Origin: a virus
DNA length: 64,000 nt
Strand: one strand, 5' to 3'
IMG/VR virus record: IMGVR_UViG_3300032242_000818
Coordinates: 1 to 64,000 of that record
The notes under the pieces are model-generated. The model searched no databases and had not been told where the DNA came from. It saw only the letters and a program-made list of their open reading frames with translations. Each line of letters starts with the position of its first letter. Positions within the stretch are counted from its first letter, which is position 1. A program made the translations under genes and the position numbers. Shown here one piece after another: positions 16,687-24,588 of the stretch.

Positions 16687-16902
16687 CTATACCACACTCA
16701 GCTGAATCTGAAACGTGTGCTTGGTCATCTTATGGTCGTATAGATGCACATCACGACCGATGCCGCAGTTCTTGCCCATACAATCTAGAGCAAATTTTAA
16801 TGCCACATTCTGAAGGGAATTATCTCCTACTGCTTGCTTATTAATGGCAGTGGTGTTGGTATAGAAAGAAACACCATTAATAATAGCACGAATCTTAGCC
16901 AT
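16687..16902 (-). CDS. Hypothetical small phage protein
   Basis: 71 aa, MAKIRAIINGVSFYTNTTAI. TAATG overlap with the upstream membrane microprotein. Function unknown. Confidence 0.68.
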   Translation of the reverse strand: MAKIRAIINGVSFYTNTTAINKQAVGDNSLQNVALKFALDCMGKNCGIGRDVHLYDHKMTKHTFQIQLSVV

Positions 16903-17066
16903 TACTGTTGTCCTTTCATAGCAGATACGCCACTAAGCATAAGCAACAAACCAAGAACAGCCACGGATGTGACCAAGACCAATTGATTATCGCTAGCACT
17001 ATCCAGACCGCCAGCAGCACCAAGAGTAATGAGTAGACCAGTGATAGCACGTATAGAACCCTTCAT
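16902..17066 (-). CDS. Small membrane protein, 54 aa
   Basis: ATG 17066 to TAA 16902. Two hydrophobic helices (AITGLLITLGAAGGL and LVLVTSVAVLGLLLML) joined by a polar turn. The TAATG overlap with the next gene supports it. Confidence 0.6.
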   Translation of the reverse strand: MKGSIRAITGLLITLGAAGGLDSASDNQLVLVTSVAVLGLLLMLSGVSAMKGQQ

Positions 17067-17079
17067 AGAGATGACCCCC

Positions 17080-17319
17080 TTATACAGTAGCCATGCGTTG
17101 TTCCATCATCTCAGAGAGGATGAACTTAGCGATGTTGATGTTTTTGCGAGCCTGATCAGTTGCTTGATCGTGACCAAATGACATCAATTCCTGGGCATCA
17201 GACAACACCCCCATAGCAACCATTTCCAAGCCAGACAGCTCTGCAGTGATTGACCCCATATATTCCTTACGGATCGCATCAGTAGTCATACCGTAGCACT
17301 TCTTTTCAAATTCAGTCAT
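17080..17319 (-). CDS. Small conserved phage protein
   Basis: 79 aa, helical (MTEFEKKCYGMTTDAIRKEY). AAAGGA precedes ATG 17319. First gene after the promoter at 17349-17377. Function unknown. Confidence 0.7.
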   Translation of the reverse strand: MTEFEKKCYGMTTDAIRKEYMGSITAELSGLEMVAMGVLSDAQELMSFGHDQATDQARKNINIAKFILSEMMEQRMATV

Positions 17320-17348
17320 TTCGTATCCTTTTCTAATTAACAGAGTTA

Positions 17349-17377
17349 ATTATACAGGCGAATGGGGTAAAAGTAAA
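17349..17377 (-). promoter_or_regulatory. Early promoter (second of a tandem pair)
   Basis: TTTACT (17372-17377), 17 bases, TATAAT (17349-17354). It has a leader of about 23 bases with an RBS before the gene at 17319. Confidence 0.72.
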
Positions 17378-17385
17378 GGGATATT

Positions 17386-17418
17386 TGATTAACCCTACGG
17401 ATCTGAGGGGATTAATCA
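17386..17418 (-). terminator. Hairpin between tandem promoters
   Basis: Stem TGATTAA/TTAATCA plus CCC/GGG with a small bulge, between the promoters at 17466-17494 and 17349-17377. A short transcript from the upstream promoter could end here. The 17320-17507 gap holds only these elements. Confidence 0.5.
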
Positions 17419-17465
17419 ATTCGTAAACTAAAGACTACATCACTTAATCAACCCTCTCATGGGTT

Positions 17466-17494
17466 ATTATACTGATGTTCCTGTTGCAAGTCAA
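17466..17494 (-). promoter_or_regulatory. Early promoter (first of a tandem pair)
   Basis: TTGACT (17489-17494), 17 bases, TATAAT (17466-17471). The RNA would begin with the small hairpin AACCC/GGGTT (17450-17465). Confidence 0.7.
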
Positions 17495-17507
17495 GTATAT
17501 TTGATCG

Positions 17508-17804
17508 CTATTCTTGCAAAGTCCAAAGATCGCCATCGGATATAAACTGATCCAAACCTAGTGGTGATTCTACTTGTGGCGGTATAGGTATATCAGGAAG
17601 AATTCTTGCCACAGCTGCTTGTTTAAACTCAGGATCATCATTCATTTTATTTCGCACACCACGAGATATCTTGGCTTTATATGTGGGTGTGAAGGTACGA
17701 ACATTACCACAGGCACGACAGCAATATTTTCCTTGCTTGGCAAATGGCTTAGTGCACGTGGGGCATATCTTGGTGGGATATTTTCTAACTCGTTTAGTTG
17801 GCAT
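17508..17804 (-). CDS. Zinc-ribbon small protein
   Basis: 98 aa from ATG 17804 (longer readings need a TTG start). CPTC...CCRAC gives a four-cysteine zinc site, followed by a basic TPTYKAKISRGVRNKM segment similar to NUMOD-type DNA-binding modules. Possible nucleic-acid binding. No good RBS is visible. Confidence 0.62.
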   Translation of the reverse strand: MPTKRVRKYPTKICPTCTKPFAKQGKYCCRACGNVRTFTPTYKAKISRGVRNKMNDDPEFKQAAVARILPDIPIPPQVESPLGLDQFISDGDLWTLQE

Positions 17805-17844
17805 GCGATTGTGGAAAGATGAGGGTATCAAGACCAACGATTAT

Positions 17845-18453
17845 TTAGCCGATCCGCGATGATACCGTTTCAGCAACAACATTCAAAACGATTCTCTCTG
17901 CATTCTTACTAGGATTACACGACGCATGCCAAAGGTTACTAGGAAATAGAACGATATCTCCTTGTTTTGGAGTTATACGATTTACTATGGTATTGTTCTC
18001 AAAGAAAACGGTATTACCATCAGAGTCGTTTACGTAGTATATCATTGAGGTATCACCATTGTTCTCTGTGTCTTGGTGAGGAATGTTGTAGTTGTTTATG
18101 GTAAAATTTTCGTTCCGTAGTAGACGATTGAACTTACATCTCAACAGCGATTTGATTGGTCTATCATAAGCAGTTAGGATTAAAGGTTTAATGAAAAAGA
18201 ATAGATTAGTCTGCGGTACGTCTATAGAGAATTCTTGGCTGTAAATTGGTAGTTCTTCCTGTCCGTTATCTATGATATTAGGATCAGTGATGATGGGATC
18301 TTTTACGGTATAATCCATACGTATCCAGCGATCTTTGAAGAATTGTAGGTCTTGTTTGATTGTCTCCTGATATGCCTTTGATACTGAACCTTGGATTAGT
18401 TTGATTCTTGTATCGCTTTCTGTTGGATTATACTTCATTGTTTTCCATTTCAT
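17845..18453 (-). CDS. Fe(II)/2OG oxygenase
   Basis: 202 aa. H126-Q-D128 (IPHQDTE), H176 (LWHASCNP) and R187. The YYVNDSDGNTVFF strand pair is shared with the products at 23463 and 32481, so these form one subfamily. Substrate unknown. Confidence 0.83.
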   Translation of the reverse strand: MKWKTMKYNPTESDTRIKLIQGSVSKAYQETIKQDLQFFKDRWIRMDYTVKDPIITDPNIIDNGQEELPIYSQEFSIDVPQTNLFFFIKPLILTAYDRPIKSLLRCKFNRLLRNENFTINNYNIPHQDTENNGDTSMIYYVNDSDGNTVFFENNTIVNRITPKQGDIVLFPSNLWHASCNPSKNAERIVLNVVAETVSSRIG

Positions 18454-18613
18454 ATTGTATTATCCAGTTGAGTGCATCACTTATATCGTAGAACCATTCG
18501 CTACTAGATTTATTCTTAGTATCACACCAGCGATACTTGATTCTTTCTCCTATGTCCCAATGATCAATATTCCACTTGGCAGATACGGGATCCTTGCTAT
18601 GTTCTAGTATCAT
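18428..18613 (-). CDS. Hypothetical small protein
   Basis: 61 aa, Trp-rich and acidic (WNIDHWDIGERIKYRW). Overlaps the oxygenase start by 26 bases. Function unknown. Confidence 0.6.
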   Translation of the reverse strand: MILEHSKDPVSAKWNIDHWDIGERIKYRWCDTKNKSSSEWFYDISDALNWIIQYEMENNEV

Positions 18614-18619
18614 ATGGCT

Positions 18620-18793
18620 TTACTCATTTGTTGTTACTTTTACCTCATATTCTTCCAGCGTTGCTCCCAGTAAACGGATTAACTGTACTGTAGCGTATTC
18701 GGTCATTGTTAGAGTTGATACCATATCCGTACCGATCTTTAGTACGATTTGGTTGTCTTCGGTCTTACCCACTGAATAATAACATTCACTCAT
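18620..18793 (-). CDS. Hypothetical small protein
   Basis: 57 aa from ATG 18793 (GGTG 6 bases upstream): MSECYYSVGKTEDNQIVLKI. The reading can be extended to 76 aa, but that adds a stretch overlapping the upstream gene. Confidence 0.55.
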   Translation of the reverse strand: MSECYYSVGKTEDNQIVLKIGTDMVSTLTMTEYATVQLIRLLGATLEEYEVKVTTNE

Positions 18794-18797
18794 ATAT

Positions 18798-19022
18798 TCA
18801 CCAAGAACTTTCGTCCACGATGCGTTGCTTGAACTTACCTTGGAGACCATTGACTTCAGTAACTACCTCGGCATCGATTAGTGAACCAATTCCCGAGGAG
18901 GTATCACAATAGATCGTAGCGTAACCTGAACCGATTTTCATATCATCTGGTGGGTTCAGTTGATCAACTAGACGCAGAATGGTTTCTAGATCATCGCGAT
19001 GGATAGTGATTTGTTGTTTCAT
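18798..19022 (-). CDS. Hypothetical small protein
   Basis: 74 aa, MKQQITIHRDDLETILRLVD. ATGA overlap with the Lys-rich ORF upstream. No motif recognised. Confidence 0.62.
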   Translation of the reverse strand: MKQQITIHRDDLETILRLVDQLNPPDDMKIGSGYATIYCDTSSGIGSLIDAEVVTEVNGLQGKFKQRIVDESSW

Positions 19023-19150
19023 TGTACTGCTTCCGTATGCTTATGCTTGAGGGATTTCTTTAGGATCTTAAGATACAGTTTCTTTTCTTGTTTCTTGTTG
19101 GATCGGATAATCGCCTTATACATCTTGCGGATTAGTTTCTTTACCTTCAT
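19019..19150 (-). CDS. Lys-rich microprotein, 43 aa
   Basis: ATG 19150 to TGA 19019. About one residue in three is Lys or Arg (MKVKKLIRKMYKAIIRSNKK). ATGA overlaps with the next start. A nucleic-acid-binding role is possible. Confidence 0.52.
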   Translation of the reverse strand: MKVKKLIRKMYKAIIRSNKKQEKKLYLKILKKSLKHKHTEAVQ

Positions 19151-19308
19151 TTGGTGCTACCTCCGTAGAGTTGCGCTTCTAGTTGACCGATACGAATATT
19201 TGCCATCGCCAGTTGGTGGTTGGCTAGACCGAGTTGGATTTCCATGGCTTTCATTGCTTCAATCAGTTCTAGAAATGCTTTGGTTTCTTGTTGTTGGAGA
19301 GTGTCCAT
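19147..19308 (-). CDS. Coiled-coil microprotein, 53 aa
   Basis: ATG 19308 with AGGA 6 bases upstream; the longer 79-aa reading lacks an RBS. MDTLQQQETKAFLELIEAMK continues as a heptad-like helix. Function unknown. Confidence 0.58.
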   Translation of the reverse strand: MDTLQQQETKAFLELIEAMKAMEIQLGLANHQLAMANIRIGQLEAQLYGGSTK

Positions 19309-19309
19309 A

Positions 19310-19507
19310 TTATTTCCTATAAATGTCAAACGAATGAGCGTCACGCTTACGAGTGGAGCAACGCATGCTATCATAACGAGGACCACGAAATATATATCGA
19401 ATTCCTGTAATGTTCTTACGGAAATGGGCTTGCACTTCCTTCAGTCGATCGATCGGGATACCTTTGTATAGGGGTAAACCTACGGATTGATACTGTTCTA
19501 AATTCAT
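19310..19507 (-). CDS. Hypothetical small basic protein
   Basis: 65 aa, MNLEQYQSVGLPLYKGIPID, with a basic C-terminus (RGPRYDSMRCSTRKRD). Overlaps the upstream stop by 4 bases. Confidence 0.6.
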   Translation of the reverse strand: MNLEQYQSVGLPLYKGIPIDRLKEVQAHFRKNITGIRYIFRGPRYDSMRCSTRKRDAHSFDIYRK

Positions 19508-19719
19508 AGCAATTTCCTTGTGTAAATATTCATCTCATGACCCATTGATTCAATCTCTTCATCAAGATCGCAATCATCTACCTCATCCTCAGGGATATCA
19601 TAGTACTCACGGATGATGGCAAACTTTTCTTTCTCGGCTGCTTCATACGTAGTATAAACTCCCAGCACTTCAGTGCCATCTTCGTTTGTACCAACCAACA
19701 CATAAACAAAATCTGTCAT
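19504..19719 (-). CDS. Hypothetical small acidic protein
   Basis: 71 aa from ATG 19719 with AAGGAA upstream; upstream in-frame codons overlap the next gene and are rejected. MTDFVYVLVGTNEDGTEV, then a strongly acidic region (EDEVDDCDLDEEIE). Function unknown. Confidence 0.65.
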   Translation of the reverse strand: MTDFVYVLVGTNEDGTEVLGVYTTYEAAEKEKFAIIREYYDIPEDEVDDCDLDEEIESMGHEMNIYTRKLL

Positions 19720-19720
19720 A

Positions 19721-19972
19721 TCAATATTCCTTCTTATCACCAAATCGTTCATTGTATTCGTAGCCCATGAAGTACGCACGCAGTTGAATCCCATGCATAT
19801 CGCTGGCTTCAACACGATCGCATTCATATGTTCCCTCAGGATACCAATGTGGATCTTGCGGACGACCATAATAAGAGTCAGCTGAACCACGATCAAAGGG
19901 CGAACCATGTGAGCGATCAAACAGTTCACCTTTGTACTCTATTGTTTTCCCGTCTGTAATAATTGCATTCAT
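19721..19972 (-). CDS. Hypothetical small protein
   Basis: 83 aa from ATG 19972 (AAGGA upstream). MNAIITDGKTIEYKGELFDR, aromatic-rich middle (SYYGRPQDPHWYPEG). Function unknown. Confidence 0.65.
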   Translation of the reverse strand: MNAIITDGKTIEYKGELFDRSHGSPFDRGSADSYYGRPQDPHWYPEGTYECDRVEASDMHGIQLRAYFMGYEYNERFGDKKEY

Positions 19973-19989
19973 AATATATCCTTTCAAGA

Positions 19990-20886
19990 TTAAGCAGTCA
20001 ACATGTAAGTAGCGAGGTCTTTCCAATCTTTGTTGGAAGCACGAACCTTGGCAACAGCGATCAAAGTGCGCAAAGAGATTTCTTTCACGTCGTCTTTGAT
20101 AGCACGAATCAAGGCGAGAGCATCGGCTTTCACAGAAGAATCGTACTCAGGCAAGAACTCATCCAACTTGGAGATATGTTCCATGCGGTCAATCTTTTGG
20201 TTGGTAGTCATAGACAAGTCAATCATCATCGAGCGACTACGGATCGCTTGGTCGATTTTGTCTTGGTTCATGTTAGAAATAAAGATAACACGACCTTCGA
20301 AGTTGAATGACTTAGGCAGATCGTCATCACGCATATCTGCGTTCCAAGAGATGATACGCTTACCGTATGAATCAAGAGCACCTTTGAGGATGTTGAGGGC
20401 AACTGGATCTTTGAGGACGGCATCGCAGTCATCGAACACGATGATAGACTTATTGTTTTCGAACAGGGTACGATACAAACCTTTGGCAGTGCTATAACCT
20501 TTGACGAAAGTAAAGCATTTGCGAGTATTGATAACAGCACCGACTTGGAAGTCAGCGAGGTCAGAGATATCTTTGTAGCCATTGGCTTCCAAAGTCTTAG
20601 TAACAGTGTAAGTCTTACCGAGACCACCTTCACCAGTGATCACAGCGGATGGCTGAACACCAGAGGCAACCATGTTAACCAATTTCTCAACGAAACCGAA
20701 ACGAGTATTGATATCGAACTTCTCAGACTTTTCTTCGAAAGCCTTCTGGGCTTCAACGATAGTACCAGACATCTCAGCAAGGCGAGATTTAACAGCAGAT
20801 TCGTACTTAGATTTAACAACGACTTTACCGTCAACAGTACCGACGAATTTACCAGAAGCAGAGTCAAAGGAGATAAGAGTTTTCAT
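19990..20886 (-). CDS. AAA+ ATPase
   Basis: 298 aa from ATG 20886. Walker A GEGGLGKTYT, Walker B SIIVFDDCDAV, sensor 1 VIFISNMN and an arginine-finger candidate in QAIRSRSMM. The N-terminal 60 residues look like a separate domain. Single-ring remodelling ATPases of this type in phages act on DNA or protein complexes; the target here is unknown. A tandem promoter pair precedes it. Confidence 0.82.
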   Translation of the reverse strand: MKTLISFDSASGKFVGTVDGKVVVKSKYESAVKSRLAEMSGTIVEAQKAFEEKSEKFDINTRFGFVEKLVNMVASGVQPSAVITGEGGLGKTYTVTKTLEANGYKDISDLADFQVGAVINTRKCFTFVKGYSTAKGLYRTLFENNKSIIVFDDCDAVLKDPVALNILKGALDSYGKRIISWNADMRDDDLPKSFNFEGRVIFISNMNQDKIDQAIRSRSMMIDLSMTTNQKIDRMEHISKLDEFLPEYDSSVKADALALIRAIKDDVKEISLRTLIAVAKVRASNKDWKDLATYMLTA

Positions 20887-20905
20887 AGTTTCACTTTCAA
20901 TCAAT

Positions 20906-21010
20906 TTATACATATAGTTTACTGCAAATCTGAATTAAAGTAAAGGCATTTTTTGCATTCCCCTCAACTTTTGAGGGCTTTACCGAGTTCAGATCCTTTT
21001 CAACTTTCAT
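20906..21010 (-). CDS. Possible leaderless microprotein, 34 aa
   Basis: ATG 21010 lies 6 bases after the TATAAT at 21017-21022. MKVEKDLNSVKPSKVEGNAK to TAA 20906. The frame runs through the hairpin at 20961-20977 and the second promoter, so it may instead be a regulatory leader. Confidence 0.35.
   Translation of the reverse strand: MKVEKDLNSVKPSKVEGNAKNAFTLIQICSKLYV
20916..20944 (-). promoter_or_regulatory. Early promoter of the AAA+ gene (proximal)
   Basis: TTTACT (20939-20944), 17 bases, TAAACT (20916-20921). Weaker -10 than its tandem partner. Confidence 0.6.
20961..20977 (-). terminator. Hairpin between tandem promoters
   Basis: CCCTCAA/TTGAGGG stem with a 3-base loop between the promoters at 21017-21045 and 20916-20944. 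Could end or attenuate the distal transcript. Confidence 0.5.
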
Positions 21011-21016
21011 ACGAAT

Positions 21017-21045
21017 ATTATACAGCTACGGTAGGTTAAAGTAAA
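21017..21045 (-). promoter_or_regulatory. Early promoter (distal) before the AAA+ gene
   Basis: TTTACT (21040-21045), 17 bases, TATAAT (21017-21022). Confidence 0.7.
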
Positions 21046-21099
21046 GCGATATTTGACTGTGAAAAAAGCCTTCTAAATCAATGACTTACGAGTGTGAAA

Positions 21100-21120
21100 A
21101 ACCCTACAATACGTAGGGTT
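21100..21120 (-). terminator. Rho-independent terminator of the oxygenase array
   Basis: 8-bp stem AACCCTAC/GTAGGGTT, 5-base loop, followed by TTTTTC in the minus direction. It closes the operon ending at 21155. Confidence 0.75.
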
Positions 21121-21154
21121 ATCAGTTTAGGGGTATAGGGGTGTTTACTTTGGT

Positions 21155-21364
21155 TTACGAATTCTGTTTCTGTATTCTCTCGAATTCTTCGTCCTCGGCT
21201 CTGGCATCATCAAGAACCTTTGGATCAGGTTTATCGTTTTTCCAAATCATTGCCTCATTTTCGCTGTCAAAGAATGGACTAACTACTTGGTTGTTTTCGT
21301 TCTTCCAAAAGTAGGTATACGTTTGCATCCCAGAATCACGGTATTTGATTAGAATTAAATTCAT
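21155..21364 (-). CDS. Hypothetical small protein
   Basis: 69 aa, MNLILIKYRDSGMQTYTYFW, then FDSENEAMIWKNDKPDPK. ATGA-type overlap with the oxygenase gene upstream. Last gene of the array operon; function unknown. Confidence 0.65.
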   Translation of the reverse strand: MNLILIKYRDSGMQTYTYFWKNENNQVVSPFFDSENEAMIWKNDKPDPKVLDDARAEDEEFERIQKQNS

Positions 21365-21924
21365 AATTTATTTAATTTATCCAGTGTTACAGAATCTGGC
21401 TGCTCAAAATGAAAATTCCAAGAAAGGATTGTTTTTCTTGTTTTTCCAACTATTGGTGCTTTGTGAACGATTTCAGATGGGAATATTAAAATATCACCTT
21501 CTTTAACATCAGCAAAAAATTTTTCTTTATGAAGAAATGGTGCAACCATTTCTGTTTTCGGTGTTCCTTCTGGTAGTTCAGTATAATATACACCAACCAT
21601 CTGTTGTCCATGGATATGCCAGTCATGATAATTACTCTCATGATATTGCTGAAACCAAAGATCTGTAATGGTTGGTTTTTCATAACCAATTGCATTTCCC
21701 ATTATAATCATGTAGTTTTGTAATATTGGTTTGACAAAATTAATCCATGGTCGATCAAACTCAGTGCTACTGTGCCAATCAACTTTTTTGATAGTAGGGT
21801 TTGTTCCATCAAATGGCTCAGCATCTATCATTGATAATAGTTTTTCTTTTACCATTTCATGTTCTACCATACTTGCGGTAGCATATGCGCAAGTAATTGG
21901 ATATAATTTAACATCTATGTTCAT
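21361..21924 (-). CDS. Fe(II)/2OG oxygenase (TIGR02466-like)
   Basis: 187 aa. H103-I-H105 (DWHIHGQQ), H154 (IFPSEIVHKAP) and R163 as the likely 2OG ligand. VGVYYTELPEG is the family strand. First (promoter-distal) member of an array of eight. Confidence 0.83.
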   Translation of the reverse strand: MNIDVKLYPITCAYATASMVEHEMVKEKLLSMIDAEPFDGTNPTIKKVDWHSSTEFDRPWINFVKPILQNYMIIMGNAIGYEKPTITDLWFQQYHESNYHDWHIHGQQMVGVYYTELPEGTPKTEMVAPFLHKEKFFADVKEGDILIFPSEIVHKAPIVGKTRKTILSWNFHFEQPDSVTLDKLNKL

Positions 21925-22592
21925 AATTCAATAAAGTGTTTATTAGTTTCTGGAAACATATTATATACTTCTTCTGTTATAATGTCAAACGCAATACTTA
22001 CACGTGGTTCTTCAGATTCATTAGCATCTGTCCAATGTTCAACCCATGATGGAAACAAATACATTTCTCCAGGTATATTAGTTATTTGAACTGATTGATT
22101 TTTGTTTAAATGATTTCTATAATAGGTAGATGTCCCATTTGCTCTAACACAAATATTACCAGAAACATAAGCATATTCAAATGGCGCTTTTATATGCCCA
22201 TCGCAGTGATGATGTGGTGTTATGTGTCTATTACCTTTTCTTATTACATTCGCCCAGCAGGTAATATAAACTTTTGTTGACTGAATATTGAGTGATTTAC
22301 AATATTCCAAATAACATTTACTAATATGTTTTTTTAAATCATTTAATACTGGATACTCATTTATAAATGAAAATAATGTGTATTCATATAATCTATTTGT
22401 TAACCAATCCGATGAGTCAGTCAATGGAAATGGTTTTGTTGTTTCCAAAATCTCTTTTTCTTTTTCGAGAACCAGATTATTTAATTTATCGATACCCTTA
22501 AAACCACCCTCAACAAAAAATGATTTATATACTGGTATAATAAATGCTGGTAAAAATGGAGATTTACTCTCAAATTGAAAGTAGTCAAGCAT
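21921..22592 (-). CDS. Fe(II)/2OG oxygenase (TIGR02466-like)
   Basis: 223 aa. TPHHHCDGH (H127/H129), H186 (LFPSWVEHWTD) and R197 (PRVSIAFDI). The longer N-terminus is helical. Overlaps its neighbours by 4 bases at one end and 1 base at the other. Confidence 0.83.
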   Translation of the reverse strand: MLDYFQFESKSPFLPAFIIPVYKSFFVEGGFKGIDKLNNLVLEKEKEILETTKPFPLTDSSDWLTNRLYEYTLFSFINEYPVLNDLKKHISKCYLEYCKSLNIQSTKVYITCWANVIRKGNRHITPHHHCDGHIKAPFEYAYVSGNICVRANGTSTYYRNHLNKNQSVQITNIPGEMYLFPSWVEHWTDANESEEPRVSIAFDIITEEVYNMFPETNKHFIEL

Positions 22593-22792
22593 TATCTGCC
22601 TCTTCCTGCCGATCTTTTCATAGGTTTATTGGCTATGTTATTTACTGCTTGTTTAACAAGTTTACCAGCTTCTTTTTTGCTTAGTCCCTTTGCTACCATA
22701 CCTTTTTTTGTTTTCTTCTTTGCTTTCTTAAGAAATTTCTCTGCGTGGTATTTTTGCGCAAATTCTGATTCTTGTTTAATTTCTTCAGTCAT
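22592..22792 (-). CDS. Lys-rich small protein
   Basis: 66 aa, strongly basic (KFLKKAKKKTKKGMVAKGLS, C-terminal KRSAGRGR). TAATG overlap with the next oxygenase. DNA or RNA binding is likely from charge alone. Confidence 0.65.
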   Translation of the reverse strand: MTEEIKQESEFAQKYHAEKFLKKAKKKTKKGMVAKGLSKKEAGKLVKQAVNNIANKPMKRSAGRGR

Positions 22793-22803
22793 TTTATTTT
22801 CCT

Positions 22804-23466
22804 TTATTTTAAAGATACAAAAAAGTATTGATTTAATCTTTTTGGCATCTTCTCAGTCATCTTTGCGCCATGCAAAGAACCACCACGCCACGACACCATC
22901 CTATTATACACGTTTTTAACTTCGCAAGTCAACTCAAAATTATCATGATATTCTTTATGTATATTTTCATATTCTTGCAGGGTTATTTTACCTGCTTGAT
23001 AGTTTTCTTTTGGAAGAGTATAATCATTAATTGTTCTATCAATCAACTCTTGCCTACTCCAGTTTCTATCTTTCTTTAAAGTTCCAATTTGCACTCCAGT
23101 TTCTGGATCAGGATCTGGTGTCATAAAAATTTGACCACATACAATCAACTTGTATTCTTCAACAAGCATCCTACATGCATCAGGATTTTTGCCATCGATG
23201 TGCATCCAACCATAGTTAAAAATATCTATTGGATTATATGTATGTTCCATAAAGAAAGTAGTCATCCAAACATCATTTGGATTTATACCATGGATTTGAT
23301 AGATAGTATCGCAAAATCCATTATAGATTTGTGGAGATATCTCTTGGAGACTTACGCTTCGATTGCCAACACCACAACCAAAAATTGGAAATTCTCCATT
23401 TAGAATTTTAGTTATGTCTTCTGGATTATTATAAAAATTATCCAGTACTTTTAAGTCAGTTATCAT
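22804..23466 (-). CDS. 2OG oxygenase-like protein (DUF6445-like)
   Basis: 220 aa. GWMHIDG supplies H89 and D91, SLHGAKM supplies H199, and R210 follows. CGQIFMTPDPDPETG and NRMVSWRGG are the blocks I associate with the DUF6445-like branch. A TTGACT-18-TATAAT string inside the gene (near 22903-22932) may be chance. Confidence 0.72.
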   Translation of the reverse strand: MITDLKVLDNFYNNPEDITKILNGEFPIFGCGVGNRSVSLQEISPQIYNGFCDTIYQIHGINPNDVWMTTFFMEHTYNPIDIFNYGWMHIDGKNPDACRMLVEEYKLIVCGQIFMTPDPDPETGVQIGTLKKDRNWSRQELIDRTINDYTLPKENYQAGKITLQEYENIHKEYHDNFELTCEVKNVYNRMVSWRGGSLHGAKMTEKMPKRLNQYFFVSLK

Positions 23467-24047
23467 ACGAAATTATAATTAATTATACATCTAACATCAT
23501 TAGTTGGTTTACCGCTTGAATGATATATGCTTCCATCAAAAACTGCTATCCTACCTTTTTTATATGGAATAACTTGATCAATATCAATCAACTTATTTTT
23601 TACATCATCTGGAGATGTATCGTTAGTTGTTTGTTTATATAAGATAGTATCACCATCACTATCATTCACATAATAAATTGCAACCAAAAATGGAAATGGT
23701 CTAACACCATCTATATGAGGCACAGACATTGGGTTTTTTAATGCAAGAGATAATTGTATCCTAGATGTAAGTAATGATGTAATTTTAGAATTTATTTTCT
23801 CTGCAGCAGCGTGCAATGGTTTTGTATATAAATCTAAATCTTCCACAGAAAATTTGTCATCTATTCTATATAAAGATTTTGTAAAACTAGAAACTTTTTT
23901 TTGTACTTCTTTTGTAACCTCTGGATGTGAGTGATAAAATACTGTTCGACCAAAAGTCCATTGTGTTTCTGGACTGAAAATAGTTTGCTCAATTTTGTTT
24001 TGAGTTTCTATATCTACCACATCATCTATAATAATAACATTATGCAT
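23463..24047 (-). CDS. Fe(II)/2OG oxygenase
   Basis: 194 aa. H111-I-D113 (VPHIDGVRP), H176 (IYHSSGKP) and R186. The YYVNDSDGDTILY strand pair groups it with the 17845 and 32481 products. Confidence 0.83.
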   Translation of the reverse strand: MHNVIIIDDVVDIETQNKIEQTIFSPETQWTFGRTVFYHSHPEVTKEVQKKVSSFTKSLYRIDDKFSVEDLDLYTKPLHAAAEKINSKITSLLTSRIQLSLALKNPMSVPHIDGVRPFPFLVAIYYVNDSDGDTILYKQTTNDTSPDDVKNKLIDIDQVIPYKKGRIAVFDGSIYHSSGKPTNDVRCIINYNFV

Positions 24048-24588
24048 AATTTGTCTCGAACGCTATTGAAATTCTTTCAGTATTACTTTGGTTTGATTTA
24101 ACGTAATGTGTAAGCCATGAGGGAAATATAATTAATGATCCAGGTATTGGAGGTAAAGATAATTCACTAGTATTAAACTCAGTTCTCTTGGTAATGTATT
24201 CTTTGTTAATAACATAATCAAGTGTATTTATTGGTGTAATAAATGTTATACTACCTGAATCTTCTGCACCCTTAACATAGTAAACAGCAGAGAATACTGA
24301 TTTGATATGAGCATGAGGTTGAATTATAGCAGCATTATTATTTAAATTTGCCCATGCTCTTACTACAATTTGTGTTTCTTTTAATCCAATCTCTTTAGAT
24401 ATTTTATTGGATAAATCAGTAACTGTTTTGACAATTGGCTGTAGTTCATTTAAATCTAGATAGTTACTCTGTTTTTCTTTACCACTATTACTAATCTGTT
24501 GTTTACAATATACTTCTAATGAATAGTTGTCAAAGTTTAAATTATTTTCAATAGCAACAAACGAACAGAATATTGGGTGTATATTCAT
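24040..24588 (-). CDS. Fe(II)/2OG oxygenase (TIGR02466-like)
   Basis: 182 aa from ATG 24588; a TTG four codons earlier is less likely. H92-A-H94 (QPHAHIKS), H161 (FPSWLTHYV) and R172 (ERISIAFE). Overlaps the next gene by 8 bases. Confidence 0.83.
   Translation of the reverse strand: MNIHPIFCSFVAIENNLNFDNYSLEVYCKQQISNSGKEKQSNYLDLNELQPIVKTVTDLSNKISKEIGLKETQIVVRAWANLNNNAAIIQPHAHIKSVFSAVYYVKGAEDSGSITFITPINTLDYVINKEYITKRTEFNTSELSLPPIPGSLIIFPSWLTHYVKSNQSNTERISIAFETNYA

Noticed and set aside
22903-22932. TTGACT-18-TATAAT inside the DUF6445-like gene
   Set aside because: Within coding sequence, with 18 instead of the invariant 17 spacer; probably chance.
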